Shown here: positions 21,435 through 33,361 of the stretch, one piece after another
How positions within the stretch are numbered: the stretch's first letter is position 1
Layout: each line of letters starts with the position of its first letter
Source: Charina bottae
Taxonomy: Eukaryota; Chordata; Lepidosauria; Squamata; Charinaidae
NCBI GenBank assembly: GCA_023362775.1
Contig: JALMGJ010000001.1
Location: 64,056,001-64,120,000, forward strand
Length of the DNA: 64,000 nt
Reading direction: 5' to 3'
Notes under the pieces: generated by a model
Database searches by the model: none
What the model was told of the DNA's origin: nothing
Seen by the model: the letters and a program-made list of their open reading frames with translations, nothing else
Program-made: the position numbers and the translations under genes

Positions 21435-22074
21435 GTATGAAATGCACTTTCTGTCTTCTGTTAAAATGAACAGGCCTGGTTTTGAAATTTTCCTCATGGG
21501 ACATCTCAGAATATATAGTTGGTTAGAAATCTAAGCAGCTTCACATTTAGTGTTTTCCTTTTCGGACATGCAATTTTCCATTTGGACATGCTGGAAAGTA
21601 TGCTTTAAATGCTGGTTGCTGTAAGTATGTAGCTACTCACTCAGAGCTTGAGGAAGTCCAAACCAGCAAACTTGGAGGGGAAGCCCCTGCATATATAAAC
21701 CTACGTATGATCAGGCGGTTGGCATATGAAGTGTAAAACAAATTTAAAACATCTCTGATAAGCTCACAAACACAAAACAAAACTTCATAACAGTTAAATA
21801 AGTACAAAACAAAAATAAAACAAAAGGAGGCCCCAAACAGGTTAAAACCCTGTCTGGAACAGCTCTTTCTTCAACCTCTTGAATGCACTCGGGGACAGCA
21901 TCATCCTGATCTCTACAAGGAGACTTTTCCAGAGGTTTCATACTGCCACAGAAAGCAGCACTTCCTTGTTTCAGCTCCCTTTATTTCCTGACCGTGGGGC
22001 ACTAGTATTTTTTTCCTATTAGATCATCTAATAGGTTTGGCCAATTCAGGTGGTAGCAAGGTGATCCTGTAAGT

Positions 22075-22368
22075 CACAGCTTTCCAAACTGTGTGTCGCG
22101 ACACAAAAGTGTGTCGCCTGCGGGGCCCAGGTGTGTCGCGTCAAAACCCGGAAGCGCTGATGGTGTGCCGCCACTGCGCGGCCGCGGGCCATCAGCGCTT
22201 CTGGGTTTTCACACGACACTGCCACTGCTGCGGCGCGCGAAAATCCGAAAGCACCGCAGTGGCAGCGGCGCTTCCAGGTTTTTGCGCACCACCGCAGTGG
22301 CGGCGCTTCCAAGTTTTCTCGTGTGCCACCGTCGGTGTGTCGCCATGAGAAAACTTTGGAAAGCCCTG
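22075..22368. mobile_element. hAT MITE (family with CAGAGCTTTCCAAAC ends), copy 1
   Basis: Perfect 8-bp target-site duplication ctgtaagt at 22067-22074 and 22369-22376. The left end is CACAGCTTTCCAAACTGTGT and the right end ACTTTGGAAAGCCCTG. The interior is CpG-rich and made of GTGTGTCGC motifs and short inverted repeats (CCGGAAGCGC, GGCGCTTCC). Same family as 33114-33361, 47898-48168 and 61677-62107. No transposase. Confidence 0.92.
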
Positions 22369-22376
22369 CTGTAAGT

Positions 22377-23440
22377 ATTCAGATGTCAGTTTTTAACTGG
22401 TTGCTTCTGCCTTAAGCAGAGGCATACAAGACCGTAGAGAGGGCCTTTATCTTCTTAGGGTATATTTAACATTTATTGCAACAGCAACAAAGTTTGTGAG
22501 GATAGTAAGTCAAATTTCCTTACCCAAAACGAACTGCCAATAAGCCAACTCTCAACTGAGCAACTTGAAATAGCTTGAGAATAAATACATGTGTAAGAGA
22601 AGAAAGAATCGACTATTTGTGTTTTCTATGTTGTATATCTCTTTTTTAGCCTTGTTTCCACCAATTTAAAAGTATGGAGGATGGGGAGAAGCGGTTGATA
22701 TGCAACAGAGTGCACTTTCTTTATTTTCCTTAAATTTCTTTCTTTTCAGTGCTGCCGTTTCTGCAACTTACACTATAATAATTTAACAAGCTGGTTAGCA
22801 CGTAACATTAAATCACAGCTTTCCTCTACCTGATGTCTTCTGAAATACTGGGTTGCATGCTCAATCACCCTTCTGCCAACATTTGTGAGGGCTGGGGATA
22901 ATGTGAGTTGTAGTTCCAACAGTTTTGGAGAGTATCAGATTGTGGAAGATTTTCTTAATATGTGAGCTGGAATGAGTCACCGCAGAACCTTGAGACTTCC
23001 ATTTCCCTTACTGCTCTTACCTTTTCCTATGCGGCCAGAAGGATTCTGCTAGCATTCAGTTTTAATTTTGCTTTTTTGGTATGCTGTTCTGATTCTTACA
23101 AAGTTAAATAAACCCTATTTTAGAATCACCGTTTCAAGCAAGTGTGTTTAAACAGTGGGCAGACATTGTGATAAACAACAGTAAGAAATAAGCCAGGATT
23201 CTATAGAAGTGAAATGGTAGAAAAAGCCATTTTTCCCCATAAGGGTGGAGAACATGTCCAAAGCTTTTGTAGAGATTTATTCCAGCAAGTGTATGTAGCG
23301 CTAAAGCATGGTACAGTGTATCATAACATATGGATATGTGTCTGTTATTTGTGAGAAATCCTGCTGAATGCCTAAAGTTCCACGTAACGGAAGACAGCAA
23401 ATGTCCCTGTCATTAAAAATGGGAAAAATAATAATTTTAA
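22377..23440. other. LPGAT1: LPGAT1 intron, mostly featureless
   Basis: The stretch at about 22885-22945 (GGGGATAATGTGAGTTGTAG..) resembles a widespread squamate non-autonomous repeat, but it is too short and diverged to classify. Nothing else recognised. Confidence 0.4.
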
Positions 23441-23449
23441 TATTTTAAT

Positions 23450-24560
23450 TAATAATTTTAAGGAAATGTAGGCCAGTCAGTCTCATATCACTTCTTGGGA
23501 AGATTATAAAGCAGATTATAAACTGATCAGTATGTAAACACCTTGAAACAATGCTGTGATGAATAGAAGTCAGCCTTGATTTGTCAAGAACAAGTCATAC
23601 CAGATCAGATGTTCTGATCTGATAGCTTCCTTTGTGATAATGCTATGGACTGTGTTTCAACTTCAGCAAAGCATTTATTTTAATATCCACGATGTCCTGA
23701 TTAGCAAGCTAATTAAGTATAGGCTGATGGCATGTCTATTAAGTGGATTCATAGCTTGAAAATTTAGTCAGTGCTCATCACCAGTTCCTTGTCAAATTGT
23801 GTGTTTCACTGACCACCTTCTCCAAATTTAATCTTCCTGTCCAGTAAGAAGTGGGAGAGAAGGCCTGCTGAGACTCCCACCAACAAGAGAATGCATTTTT
23901 CAGGGACTTTAGTTAAGTCTTCTTGGCAGTGGACCCACTCCTTTGGAGCAGCTTACCCCTAGGTATCCAGCCACCCCCCATACACACTACATTTTCAGAG
24001 AGCTGTAAATTCATGATTCTTCAGCTGAGATGAATAAGATTGTGTTACCCCAAATGGTGTTGCATTGGATTGATTTTTGTTCTTAATCTTAATATACTCA
24101 TATTTTAAGCTCCTCAGAGTCTCTGGAAATAGAATGGCATATACATTATAGTAATAAATAAATAAATTGGCGTTAAGACATCAGGTGGTATTACAGTGTT
24201 CAGTTTTTGGTCCCATACTATTTAAGATGTTCTTAATAGTTTGAACTTGGTGGGATAACTTAATATTCTACAAAACGGCAACAGCATTCAAAATTACCTT
24301 GATAAGTTAAGGCAAGAGATGTGGGCTGAAAATAACAGATGAAATTTAATAGAAACCAATTCAAAGCTCTTAAGAAAAATAAATCAAATGGAAAGATATC
24401 AAATATATAATAGCAGGCTTAGTAACAGTATATGTCAAAAGAATCTTGAAGTTGTAGTTAATCAAAACCATGAGTGTGCAGTAAGGTGTGGCTTTCAAAA
24501 TAAGCAAATGCAATTTTAGGCTGCATACATAGAAATATGCTTTCGTGCTCCGTGCCCCTG
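23450..24560 (+). mobile_element. degraded CR1 LINE
   Basis: Broken + strand frames resemble CR1. CRPVSLISLLGKIIKQII is an RT block at about 23470-23520. A fragment reading FNFSKAFILIS follows near 23655. The segment at 24310-24530 has the layout of the CR1 C-terminal block (MKFN..KCK.LHLG….KDLG.VVD….QC……KANAILGCI). Heavily mutated and old. Confidence 0.6.
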
Positions 24561-24569
24561 TTTGTAGAG

Positions 24570-26390
24570 GAGTGCAGAGATAGCCTTGGCAAGGATGTGC
24601 AAGAACTGTTAGGAGAGCCATTAAGAGCCAGTAAACAACGTAAGTCCTGGGAAAGGAGGGTGTGAGAAAGAGACACTAAATAATCCTACTTTGATTCTGT
24701 TTGGTGTAACGGGGCAAAGGGAAGCACTGGTAGGCCTTCGAGATTTGGTTACTATACCCAACAGAGGGTTCCAAACTTTCTCAGTTCACAGTGCCTTGTT
24801 GGTTCCCAAACTATGTGCAGCACTGTCCCTGGGCACCACAGCAAACTCACTAACAGTTGCTTTTATTAAGCAGTAAAATAGGATGTTGTTTTCTGCGTGA
24901 ACATGCAACCATTACTGTTATTTTCCAAATGAACAAACAACTCTCTAGTAATAGTCATTGTACCCCAAACATGTCCCAGTTCTATGATTCCTTGAGTGTT
25001 ACGCGTGTGCTTCTTGTAACACGAGGATGCTTTTATTGAGATTCCTGTATTGAGCAGTAGATTGGACTTAAAGGATGAATGGTACCCTCAAATCTATTAT
25101 TCCATCTGCCCCCCCAAATAGGGTACATCTGGAATACAACATAGCATACACATATGTAGTTTATTCTATAATCTGAAAAACTTCTCAGCATAATGAATTG
25201 TATCATAAATAACACTAGAGAGGCTCTAGAGATAAAGAATCATAACAACAAAACGGACACTAGCAAACAGATTCTGATTATGAAATATTTTTTTTGACTG
25301 CCTTAACCTTAGATCATCAGTTCATACCTTTAAACAGAAGGCCAGTGCCCAGCAGTCTTGCATAAGAGAAGCCCAGAGGCATTTGCATTAGAGAGCTCAC
25401 TAACAAGAGCAGCTACTTCATGACCTTTCTGTATCTTCCTGGCAAGGATGATGGAAATCAGAAATTGATGGTGAAATGAGTAAGACAGATATGTAGTGGT
25501 TCAAATGAACAGGAAATGTTTCATTCAGTGAATTAGCTTTCTTGTCATAGGGCAATAAAACTGTTTCTCTGAGGACCATGCTATTATGGTAACATCTAAA
25601 GAAAACTTGGATTCTTGTTGCATGGAAGGTTTTTTTTCACTCTTAGGTATTTTAGTAGACAATAAAGAGGAAAACCTTACACTTTGCAGTATTTAAGATT
25701 GAGGAGGAAAGTTCAGTACATTGGTGACAGAAGGAAGGGATGTATTTTACTTGCTCTTGCTTTTGAGGACTAGTTCTTTCTTTTTTAGCATAAATCCTGC
25801 AGTTCTGGCACTGGGCTTACTGCAAGAATACTCCAGTGATGAGACCTTCTGAGGTCAGAAGTAGAAAGCAAGAATGTGCAGCCATAAGACTGTGCCTTAA
25901 TGCATCTAAGAACCCAGATTTGCAGAGCCAGTATGCTCCCAACAAAACCAAACAAAATTCAGAATAAGAGACATTGTATATAATATTGGGATGAGGTAGG
26001 GGGCTTTCATACTGACTGCTTATTCAGATTTCTAGTTAAAATAAACTAGGTAGCTATTCCATCTCATCCTTGTCAAGGAAAATAAAAGAAAACTCTGATG
26101 GGGAACACACAGGACCACAAGTAGCAAATGGCATAATCTGTTCCTTTGTTAAAACACTATGACTGAATCATAGTAATTGGACTATAAAAGCCACACATGG
26201 AATCATTAAGTAGTGATAGTATTGTGTATGTTAATTTTTCTTTTGTAAAATTTTGTAAAAAATTTCTTTTTACAAAAATTTTTGTAAAAATTTCTTTTTT
26301 CTTTGTAGACTTGGGCAAATAGAAAATAAAATTAAAGCTAAGAAGTTTTTAGAGATTATCGATTTTGAGGTTCAGGTTCTTGTTATCAGC
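24570..26390. other. LPGAT1: LPGAT1 intron, no feature seen
   Basis: No exon or repeat family recognised. A small AT-rich inverted repeat (TTTTTACAAAAATTTTTGTAAAAA) is centred near 26280. Confidence 0.5.
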
Positions 26391-26396
26391 ACTTAT

Positions 26397-26425
26397 TAAA
26401 TATAAATATAAATATAAATATAAAT
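26397..26425. repeat. (AAATAT)n short tandem repeat
   Basis: About five copies of TATAAA/AAATAT in an LPGAT1 intron. Confidence 0.85.
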
Positions 26426-26877
26426 TACATATTTATTGCTGTCAACATTTAATTGCTGCTTCTCTTTTCCAGAATCCAGGGAAGAAAGAGATATTTAATA
26501 CAAGATTTAAATGATAGTTTAATGTTTACAAAATGTAGAGGTCTCTGAAGGAATAAAATGCAGCTCTTAGTGAAATATAGGCCAGGTGTTGGAGTTTGAA
26601 CTGAAAGCCAGAATTAATGTCTATTTTTCTTAAACTGAAATTGTAACATAACTATTATTTGATAATTCAACTGCCCCAACAATTGGTGATTTTTTAAAAA
26701 TGTTTCCATTGAATAATACTAATGAATATTACAGATTGTTGTTACAAAAATAAGCTGTGTAAATACTGGAATATGTACTATATCGTGATAGAGTTCAAAG
26801 CAAAAATGAAATTCATCTTAGAAAATAAAAATATTTCATATATCTAATTCACTTCTCTGTTTTTCTTTAAAATGCAG

Positions 26878-26984
26878 AATTTTTCCAATTAAGGATGTGC
26901 CCGTTGATCCTGAAGCCCTCACTGTTTGGTTATATCAACGGTTCATTGAAAAGGAGGGTCTCTTGTCACACTTTTACAAGACAG
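26878..26984 (+). CDS. LPGAT1: LPGAT1 internal exon
   Basis: 107 coding bases, reading (R)IFPIKDVPVDPEALTVWL then YQRFIEKEGLLSHFYKT plus one base. It matches the human segment IFPIKDVPLE...HFYETG. The acceptor is TTTTTCTTTAAAATGCAG and the donor G|GTAGAT. It enters in phase 2 and leaves in phase 1. Confidence 0.95.
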
Positions 26985-28179
26985 GTAGATGTTTTTAATA
27001 TTCTGCATTCATTTCTCATGGATTAGTCAAAGATCAAAGTTCTTAACACACTGCACTAAGCAGCTCATCAATATAAGAAATGTCTGTGTAACACCAATGA
27101 GTGTTTCTTAATCCATGTAGAAGCTTTCATGATACACAACTCCTATATTATATTCTCATTTCACTGGTCCACCAAGCAATGGATGTATGTGTTTGCGTTA
27201 TTCTCCTATCTTGAGATAATATATATTTGTGAAATGGACATTAAAGATTATGTAGAACAAATTTGTTAGTCTTTAAGGTCCATTAGACTTTTTGTTGAAA
27301 ATGCCTAATCAGAGGACAAAGAAAGAAATCTATAGTCATGTAAGTAGAAACTATGATTTATTTCATAGCTTGTAGATTTGTCTAAGAAAGTTCAGGTGGG
27401 TAGAAAAATAACAGTTGTTGATAGTAGTCCTGTGGTTCTCCTGCTGCCATGAACTTTGAAATTTCGTTAGGAAACAATGACACTTCATAATTGAGTTATT
27501 GAACAATGTCACTATTGAAGTAAATGTATATAATACATTAAACTTACATTAAAATACTAGTTCACCATGCTGTTGCATTGTAGAAATGATGTCATCCTTG
27601 CTTCTTTAGTTTTAGAAAAATTCAAAGAGGATCTTTGAAACTATATATATCCAGACTCCTTCAGATTAGATTTGTTGCAGTGTCTTGCTTTATGAGCAAA
27701 ACCATATCTTGATAAGCAAAACTATTGAAGTTATTCCGATTCCTTTGTCTGTGTGGGTTGGAAATACATTGTATGATAGGCCTTCTGCCAAGATGAAACC
27801 CTATCTCAAGATCAAGGAATTCAGTTCTGATGCTAATCATAGTTGAAGCTAAACCCAAATGCTTACCCGAACAGAAATTAAACTAAGGTACATTCATTTC
27901 CATTGCTTGACTAGGACTTGAAAACCAATTCAAAATGTTGGTAAAACAAGAAACCTAATTAGCCTTAGTTGGAGCAAACATTAAGATAAATAATATTTGC
28001 TCCAGGCAGGAAATTGTTTGCAGGTAGGGAAACACAACAGCCTCCTAATGTATTGATCATCATAAAAGAGAGCCAGGGTTATATCTGCTGTGCCCTGCGT
28101 TCTTGTCAATTCCATGATTGGGAAAAATTCCAGAAAGGTAGCTTGAACTTGTCACAGAGTGTTTCTTCTTCTCTTTCAG
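26985..28179. other. LPGAT1: LPGAT1 last intron, no feature seen
   Basis: AT-rich; ends with a strong polypyrimidine tract and TTTCAG acceptor. No repeat recognised. Confidence 0.55.
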
Positions 28180-28331
28180 GAATGTTCCCTCCTTTGCAAG
28201 GACAGACGGAAGTTGTTTCCCGGGAGATGACCCTTAGCAATTTGTGGCTACTTCTTGTGCAGTTATTTGCATTTTTGTCGGGTGGTATGTGGTACTGCAT
28301 TCTTCAGTATTTTTATGAACACCTATTTTAA
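28180..28331 (+). CDS. LPGAT1: LPGAT1 last coding exon
   Basis: 152 bases from the acceptor (TTCTTCTCTTTCAG) to a TAA stop at 28329-28331. It encodes (G)MFPPLQGQTEVVSREMTLSN followed by a hydrophobic stretch, LWLLLVQLFAFLSGGMWYCI, a membrane segment near the C-terminus, and the terminal LQYFYEHLF. The family ends in the same way. The frame joins in phase with the preceding exon. Confidence 0.95.
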
Positions 28332-29124
28332 AAGGTGAATGAATGGGACACAAGGACACAATGAGGAACTTGGTACTTTACAGAATGCATCATGTTATGT
28401 GTTCAAATATGAATATGCCAGTAGAAAGGAACATACTGGATGGACTTTCTCTCCTTTGGGGGGAGGATTTTAAACTCCACTAGAAGAAAGGCTCAACAAT
28501 ATAATGACCGAATGATGATATATTTTAAGAACTGTCCATATTTTTAAAAGGTGTGACTCCAGGACACCTATGTCAGCAAATTCAGCATTTGAACAGGCGA
28601 TGCAGTTAGACACCATCAGAGGTGAATATCTGTAGCAGAGAATGCTTTTATCACAGGTAGTATTCAGCACTGTAGTTAAAACTCTGAATCTTCAGCAACT
28701 CTTTCTTCAGTAGTCTGTACTGCAAGTCTTGTGGTAGAGATCCTTCATCTGCACAACTCAAATTGTATTGTAATTAATTATGCTGGATCTGTTTAACATA
28801 ATCCACAGTCCTGGCTATGGTATTGTGACTGCCCCATGATACCTGTTAAGTAGCTTTTTTTTCCTTTTTCTTCTTAAAAAATTATTTTGAACACAGTCTC
28901 AGTGAAATCTTTGATTGTAACCCAAGAAAAGGAAAACTACACTGCAAAGAGCATTGCAGTGTCATGAAGTGTTGAAAAAAATGTGCATACCTCATAGACC
29001 AATCTGTTCTTACCATGTTTTCTGTCACTTGAACATCTTGTGAATATCCTCTTGAAAGGGTGCTTCAGAAATGGAATGTCATTAATCTGTTTCCTATTGT
29101 TATTATAGAATGCATTTTGTGTAT

Positions 29125-29130
<6 letters not shown>

Positions 29131-29176
<46 letters not shown>
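29131..29176. repeat. (TC)23 microsatellite in the LPGAT1 3' UTR
   Basis: Uninterrupted TC dinucleotides over 46 bases. Confidence 0.97.
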
Positions 29177-29179
<3 letters not shown>

Positions 29180-30995
29180 ATGCACTTTTAAAAAGTGATG
29201 ATAAGGAGCATAACTAGAAAGAAACATAGATGCTGTTCCTAACAGCTTGTATTTTGGAGGGCTGTTAGCAGTTCAGAGAGGTCTGGATTTTCAGCATTGA
29301 AGTACATGAGTTGCCACAGACTTGGCAGAATGATATTTTTTGTAATTTTTCATCTTCAGAGAGGCCTTTATTTTCATCTGACAAAAGAAGCACTGGGGAT
29401 GCGTGTGAGACGGTTTCTGTACATATATGCCAAGCACCTAGATGCTTTGCTTATAGGAAAAATAAGAGGAATTTAGCTTAATCACCAAACAGAAGACCTA
29501 GTCATTGAGCAAAACAATAGGAAGATAATCTGCTTTATAATCCAGAGCTGTTGTAAAATTCTCTGAACTGTAAAGGGCATTACTAAATCTGTCATCTTGC
29601 TGAAATATGTCACTGATAGGCAGTTTGACACTAAAACAGGGTTCCAGGTGATCACATTACAGTTTTATAATTTTGAAGGAAAAGATTCTGTGTTATTATC
29701 ACTCTTTGAATGCTTGGCCTCAATACTGTATGACTGCATCGTTATATACAAAACCATTCCTAGAAACCAGTTTCTAATTTACACGTTCAGGCCTGTACAC
29801 TAATTACCAAATGTTGTCTTTTATGGACTGTAACTTTTTTTCTAAGAGCAAAGCCAAGCCAACAACAGTTGTCTGCGCTGAGTTTGAGATATATATTCTC
29901 TTGTTTTTGTTTTGTTTTTGTTTTCCCAAATTACATGAGAACCAGCTTTGGTGAGTAGTATATAAAATAAAGATATAAAACCACATTATACTTATTTCTT
30001 TCATTTTGAATGGGGAAGAAGCACAACAAGAAAAACAAATTTTCTATGTTATCTGTATAAATGTCATAAAATACAAATAACTATAGAATACATTTCAGTA
30101 TGTATTTATGGCAACATCTATAGTTCATTCTAGGATAAAGTATATTTTCAACATCATCATAGTTACACTGCAAAAGTCTGTTAGTGTGACATTCAACTGT
30201 GAGTATTAAAGGTACATTTTAACTAGTTTTTGACCCATGAGCAATTGATTATTAATATAAGAAAAAGAAAGCCATTTAAATGAATTCTTATAAAATGTAG
30301 CATTTTGAGATAAGATTACTTTTCTTTTTAATTCCACTTGCCTTTTTGAACTGGTGCTGAAGTGAACAGGGGGCTTCATTTTCCTCTAGCAGAAAGGTGT
30401 TACAGGTTTTCTTTCACAGTGCTCATTAGATGGATGTGACTATAATCCAAAAGACACATTTCTTGATGTGGATAGAAAATAATAGTTGTTTGGATGTGCA
30501 CTGCTAGGAGATACGTTCTGTTTTGGAAACATCAACTTCTAAAATGATTTGGGTCTAAACAAAATAAGTACTCAATTCACTGCTGTTTTTAAACTACTAA
30601 GTATGAGCAGGAATACAATTCTTGTCCATTGCAGATATTGTTCATAGGAAAATACTACAAATTCTGATTGGGTGCTTGTCAAAACGGAAATGGATATCAC
30701 TGGGTGTAATGTAGCTTAACCAGTAATTTTAGCTTATTTTCTTTAATGTGATACAGTGACATTTATAAAGCACTGATGGCCCTTCAATCATGAATTATGC
30801 CTATGATTCTGATAAAATGGTATGAAGCTATGTCCCATTAATTTCGAGGAACACTTCCAAATGAGGCGTTTGGGTATAAATTGCATTGGACTTTTTTATT
30901 CTCCTATTTGCAGTGGAAAATATGAAGAAAGATTACTGTGTCTTTTTTACGGCTGAATCAGGAGAAACTGAAGATAGTGGTTTCAGGAACTCCTA

Positions 30996-31001
30996 AATAA
31001 A
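30996..31001 (+). promoter_or_regulatory. LPGAT1: candidate LPGAT1 poly(A) signal
   Basis: A canonical AATAAA within CCTAAATAAAAGCATTT, followed by a T-rich stretch (GATTGTCAAATTGTTTATT) about 20-40 bases later. Confidence 0.5.
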
Positions 31002-31634
31002 AGCATTTTTCTACTCAAAATACGTGATTGTCAAATTGTTTATTCTGCAATAACCCATTGAGTTCAACAGGACCAAATGAACCAATTTAAAAATGCAAAA
31101 AGTATGTAGGGAGGAATGTATATATGTGTATGCAATGTTGTGTTTAGTTGGTAACTATCAGCTCAATCCTCTGTTCAGTAAAGCATTTCATAGTGAGAGA
31201 GAAGTGGACAGTATCTCTCCACACCTGGTACATCTCAAAGGATAATTAATACCCTTAATATCCACTGCATCATCTAATCACAAATGGAGAACATTGTGGC
31301 ATCACCTACATTAACTCAGATGAACAACTTCTAGTTATGTTCTTGGAGCTCCTAATGCAAATCACAGTATGTGCTTCACATGGGCATACATTAAAATAGG
31401 TAAGAATACTTACCCTAACAGTACCATGTTGGAAGGTATGTTACTAATTTTGTAAAATTGTTTTGCGTGCCTTTCCTTCTAAACACATACATTGTATTCC
31501 GAACTCATGCCCCAAGCTGATTCTTTAAAGCAATACCGCAAAATTCACATGTGAATGACATTTGTATGGAAAAGCTGTCAAGAAGATGGAAAGTACTGGA
31601 ATTAACAAGTGCAAAGTTTCAGGGAAGAAAACTT

Positions 31635-31855
31635 CAGCTAAATTTTGGTTTAGTGGTTAAGGTGCTGGGCTAGAATCCAGGAAACTGAGTTCTAGTCCCG
31701 CCTTAGGCATGAAAGCCAGCTGGGTGACCATGGGCCAGTCACTCACTCTCAGCCCAACTCACCTCACAGGGTTGCTGTTGTGGGGAAAAGAGGAGGAAGG
31801 AGTATTAGGTATGTTCGCTGCCTTGAGTTATTTATAAAAATAATAAAGGGATAAA
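31635..31855 (+). mobile_element. tRNA-derived SINE
   Basis: A pol III A box (TGGTTTAGTGG) and B box (GAGTTCTAGTCCC) are correctly spaced. A body common to squamate tRNA SINEs follows (CCAGCTGGGTGACCATGGG, CACTCTCAGCCCAACTCACC). The tail is AT-rich: TTATAAAAATAATAAAG. No clear target-site duplication was found. It lies just downstream of LPGAT1. Confidence 0.85.
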
Positions 31856-32751
31856 TGTACCTCCTAGCGAATTTGCTTCAGAAGATGGTGGGCTTTGTCA
31901 TACTGGTAGTTTTGAGGGTTAGGGCGGTGACGAAATTTGATAAATTTGATAGTTAAGCATACTCTGAACAACTATATCTCTAAATCTCTTTATCTCTTCA
32001 TTGAACAAGCATAAGAATTTCTGACGACCGTCAGGGGCCCTGCTCCACAAGTGACCGGGTGTGAGATCTTGTTTTTTAAGTTGGGTTCTCGTGAACAGTT
32101 GGGAGTGTTGCTACTGTCCCTGCTGTGTAGCGGCGAAATGTCAATATTTCTCTGCTCTTATTGCATCCGCAGAATGCTGCCCAGCGGCCCTGTTTTAAGA
32201 TTACCCGAACCCTTTTAGGGAAAGGGGAGTCAGAGATCCATCTGCAGGGCTGTGCTGAGGAATTTTCTGAGCATTTGCAGGATAAAATCGCTCAGATTTG
32301 CTCCAAGTTAGACTCCGAGCATGAGACAGAGTCTCGAGAGTTACCCAGGGAACGTACTTGCTTTGTTATCTGGGAGCAGTTCGATCCTGTTGGACCTGAG
32401 GAAGTGGACAGAATCCTCCAGACTGTGAATGCCACCACCTTCCAATTAGACCCATGCCCCTCCTGGCTGGTGATAGGCGATGGGTCCAGGCGATGGTGAA
32501 TACATCCCTGAGAGAGGGGGTGTTCCCGGCAGCTTTTAAGGAAGTGCTGGTATGCCCCCTCCTCAAGAAGCCATCGCTGGACCCTACTATACTGGATAGT
32601 TTTTGTCCAGTCTCCCACCTCCCCTTTTTGGGGAAGGTGGTTGAGAAGGTGGTGGCGTTGCAACTCCAGAGGATCCATCCAGAGGATCCATCCATGCATC
32701 CATTCTCACTCTTCTTTACCTCAGCGGCATTTGATACCGTGGACCACTAAT

Positions 32752-32952
32752 TTACCTTTAGGAGCCAGCCAGACTGAGAGTTATGACCAATCAGAATTAG
32801 CTGTTTGGGCTTTGCCCATATTGGGAATCTGTTGCCTAGGTGTTTTGGTCACATGCTGGATCCTGTCCATTCAGATGCTGGTCAAGTAAAGGTTTAAAAT
32901 GTAAATGCCTTTTGTTCTCTTTACTCTTTACTCTGCTCTCTGCTATCTAAGA
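32752..32952. mobile_element. unclassified insertion inside the L2 element
   Basis: The L2 reading FDTVDH stops at about 32750 and resumes at about 32953 (RLRELGGVVLRWFTSFLRG). The 200 bases between (from TTTACCTTTAGGAGCC to CTCTGCTATCTAAG) are foreign to L2. It contains GACCAATCAGAATTAGC (a CCAAT-like motif), and might be a solo LTR, but I could not find defined ends or a target-site duplication. Confidence 0.55.
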
Positions 32953-33113
32953 ACGGCTTAGGGAGTTGGGCGGCGTGGTTTTGCGCTGGTTCACCTCCTT
33001 CCTCCGAGGCTGGTCCCAGTCGGTGTTGATTGGGAGTGAGAGGTCCAGCCCATGGACCCTTTTTTGTGGGGTCCCGCAGGGCTCAGTACTCCGCTCCTTT
33101 TTAACATCTACAT

Positions 33114-33361
33114 CAGTGCTTTCCAAACTGCCACCGTTGGCGACACACCAACGGCAGCGGTGCGGGGGCGTGTGCGTGCACGGCGGCGGGGGGGGCGCAC
33201 GGCAGAGGTGTGTGCGTGGTGGCAGTGGCCTCGCTAAAACAAAGCGCTGATGGCGCGCCACTGCTGCCACCACCGGCACACTGCCACCGCCGCACGTGCC
33301 CCCAAGCTGCTGCTTCGCAACACGGTAAACTCTGTTGTGACACACAGTTCGGAAAGCTATG
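33114..33361. mobile_element. hAT MITE, copy 2, inserted in the L2 element
   Basis: Perfect 8-bp target-site duplication atctacat at 33106-33113 and 33362-33369. The left end is CAGTGCTTTCCAAACTG and the right end CAGTTCGGAAAGCTATG. The interior is extremely GC-rich, with GGTGGCAGTGGC-type and GTGCGTGCACGGCGG motifs. It interrupts the L2 sequence for FNIYI, which shows that the MITE is younger than the L2. Confidence 0.92.

Larger units (their letters stand above)
1..31020 (+). other. LPGAT1: LPGAT1 gene, 3' part (gene-level entry; 5' exons lie outside the window)
   Basis: Five exons with consensus splice sites join in frame (96, 274, 127, 107 and 152 coding bases; 252 codons including the stop) into a protein that follows the C-terminal two thirds of vertebrate LPGAT1. 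LPGAT1 is an ER membrane acyltransferase of the lysophospholipid (PlsC/LPLAT) family, known to acylate lysophosphatidylglycerol and related lysophospholipids. Visible here are the FPEGGFLRKRR block, the VTLPR block and a hydrophobic C-terminal segment. The HX4D catalytic motif should lie in an upstream exon not present here. The promoter and start codon are also outside the window, so nothing can be said about transcriptional control. Confidence 0.95.
28332..31020 (+). other. LPGAT1: LPGAT1 3' UTR (3' end inferred)
   Basis: About 2.7 kb of AT-rich non-coding sequence after the stop, with no known mobile element. It contains a (TC)23 run at 29131-29176. Candidate poly(A) signals are AATAAA at 29966-29971 and AATAAA at 30996-31001; I place the main end after the second because low-repeat sequence continues that far. 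Only transcript data could settle which is used. Confidence 0.6.

Noticed and set aside
21740..22020. Possible LINE 3' end on the - strand (CTCTGGAAAAGTCTCCTTG)
   Set aside because: Weak resemblance only, with no tail, frame or duplication to support a family.
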